Below, piece after piece: positions 6,297-6,572 of a stretch of DNA of 6,572 nucleotides (the stretch's first letter is position 1; each line of letters begins with the position of its first letter). Below the pieces are notes generated by a model. That model made no database searches, had not been told where the DNA came from, and worked only from the letters and a program-made list of their open reading frames with translations. Both the position numbers and the translations under genes were made by a program. The DNA comes from Fibrobacterota bacterium (GTDB lineage: Bacteria; Fibrobacterota; Chitinivibrionia; Chitinivibrionales; JANQEN01), in the NCBI GenBank assembly GCA_030619215.1, contig JAUXBV010000201.1, positions 1-6,572 of the forward strand, written 5' to 3'.

Positions 6297-6325
6297 AATA
6301 TAATTAAAGGTTATTTTATTAACAA
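6297..6325 (-). promoter_or_regulatory. Predicted promoter of the TIGR02147-lipoprotein operon
   Basis: On the minus strand, TTGTTA (6325-6320) and TATATT (6302-6297) are separated by exactly 17 bases, matching sigma70 consensus at 4/6 and 5/6 positions. Transcription would begin around 6290-6288, only one to three bases before the ATG at 6287. No Shine-Dalgarno is present before that ATG. Together these predict a leaderless or nearly leaderless mRNA. Confidence 0.5.
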
Positions 6326-6436
6326 CTTTAATTCGGGGACAAATACCTGGCAATATTTAATAGAAATTACTATTTCCTTTCTTCCCTGAATGTTTAATTA
6401 ATCAACCGCATATATTATCCAATCCCCTACCATAAT

Positions 6437-6464
6437 TATACACCATTTTGATAGGATGTGTATA
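6437..6464. repeat. 7-bp inverted repeat, possible operator
   Basis: TATACAC (6437-6443) and GTGTATA (6458-6464) form a perfect 7-bp inverted repeat around 14 bases. It lies about 115 bases upstream of the predicted operon promoter, between two copies of the near-palindromic ATAATTATA (6432-6440 and near 6476). It could be a regulator-binding site. It may also be chance in AT-rich DNA. Confidence 0.25.
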
Positions 6465-6490
6465 TAAAAATGAATAATTATAAATAAAAT

Positions 6491-6508
6491 GGGGACAAGA
6501 TTGACCCC
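6491..6508. repeat. REP-like near-palindrome GGGGACA...TGACCCC
   Basis: GGGGACAAGATTGACCCC is an 18-base near-palindrome with one mismatch (GGGG-A-CAA / TTG-A-CCCC). Short elements of the GGGGACA...TGACCCC type are familiar as dispersed repeats in many bacterial genomes, often near REP-associated transposases. The half-site GGGGACAA recurs at 6335-6342, just upstream of the TIGR02147 promoter. No transposase is present in the window. Confidence 0.45.
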
Positions 6509-6572
6509 GCTTATTATAAATTTATTACAATTTTCAATTTTATTTTGTTTATATTAATCATAGGGCAGCTTA

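Larger units (their letters stand above)
6354..6572. other. AT-rich intergenic region upstream of the operon
   Basis: No gene is supported here. It holds the two repeats listed separately. On the minus strand, a frame entering from the right edge would read Lys-Leu-Pro-Tyr-Asp before a TAA at 6556-6554. That could be the tail of a neighbouring gene, but five residues are not evidence. Confidence 0.5.

Noticed and set aside
6288..6353. N-terminal extension of the TIGR02147 protein from a TTG at 6353
   Set aside because: The 22 added residues do not resemble the family, lie across and upstream of the predicted promoter, and the family N-terminus begins at the ATG at 6287.
1..6572. CRISPR array, tRNA, rRNA, insertion sequence or phage genes
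   Set aside because: No regularly spaced direct repeats, no tRNA- or rRNA-like sequence, and no transposase, integrase or phage-like protein was seen on either strand.

Overview
The window most likely comes from a member of the Fibrobacterota (Fibrobacter / Chitinispirillum / Chitinivibrio relatives) or a close metagenomic lineage. The strongest indicator is the gene at 5433-6287 (minus), which matches the TIGR02147 family, a paralogous regulator-like family known mainly from Fibrobacter. An exported GH5 glycoside hydrolase with a C-terminal tail resembling a type IX secretion sorting domain, and a DUF2341-LamG surface lipoprotein, fit the same assignment. The DNA is AT-rich, with long AT-rich intergenic stretches. 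Taxonomy is inferred from family content, not from a marker gene.

Layout. (1) 1-165, minus: the first 55 codons of a lipoprotein that runs off the left edge. (2) 166-1070: about 900 bases with no convincing gene, but with GC-rich palindromes, nested inverted repeats, a bulged hairpin and a good sigma70-type promoter at 843-871. (3) 1071-1271, plus: a cold-shock protein with a long predicted leader and a strong intrinsic terminator at 1301-1332. (4) 6325 down to 1376, minus: a four-gene leftward cluster reading TIGR02147 protein, DUF2341-LamG lipoprotein, small exported barrel-like protein, GH5 hydrolase. (5) 6354-6572: AT-rich intergenic DNA with a REP-like near-palindrome and a 7-bp inverted repeat.

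How the genes may work together. The first two genes of the cluster are 8 bases apart, and the ribosome binding site of the second lies inside the last codons of the first. The third follows after 48 bases with no terminator visible. The GH5 gene follows after 116 bases and may also have its own promoter. The simplest reading is a polysaccharide-related surface module: a cytoplasmic TIGR02147 protein made with a surface lipoprotein carrying a LamG (lectin-like) domain, an envelope protein of unknown function, and a secreted beta-glycanase. The linkage is seen in the sequence. The idea that the lipoprotein senses or holds glycan and the TIGR02147 protein regulates is inference.

Start sites. 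Two starts were revised. The barrel-like protein begins at the ATG at 3639, not the upstream TTG at 3669. The TIGR02147 protein begins at the ATG at 6287, not the TTG at 6353. The second lies only a few bases downstream of a well-formed promoter, which predicts a nearly leaderless transcript.
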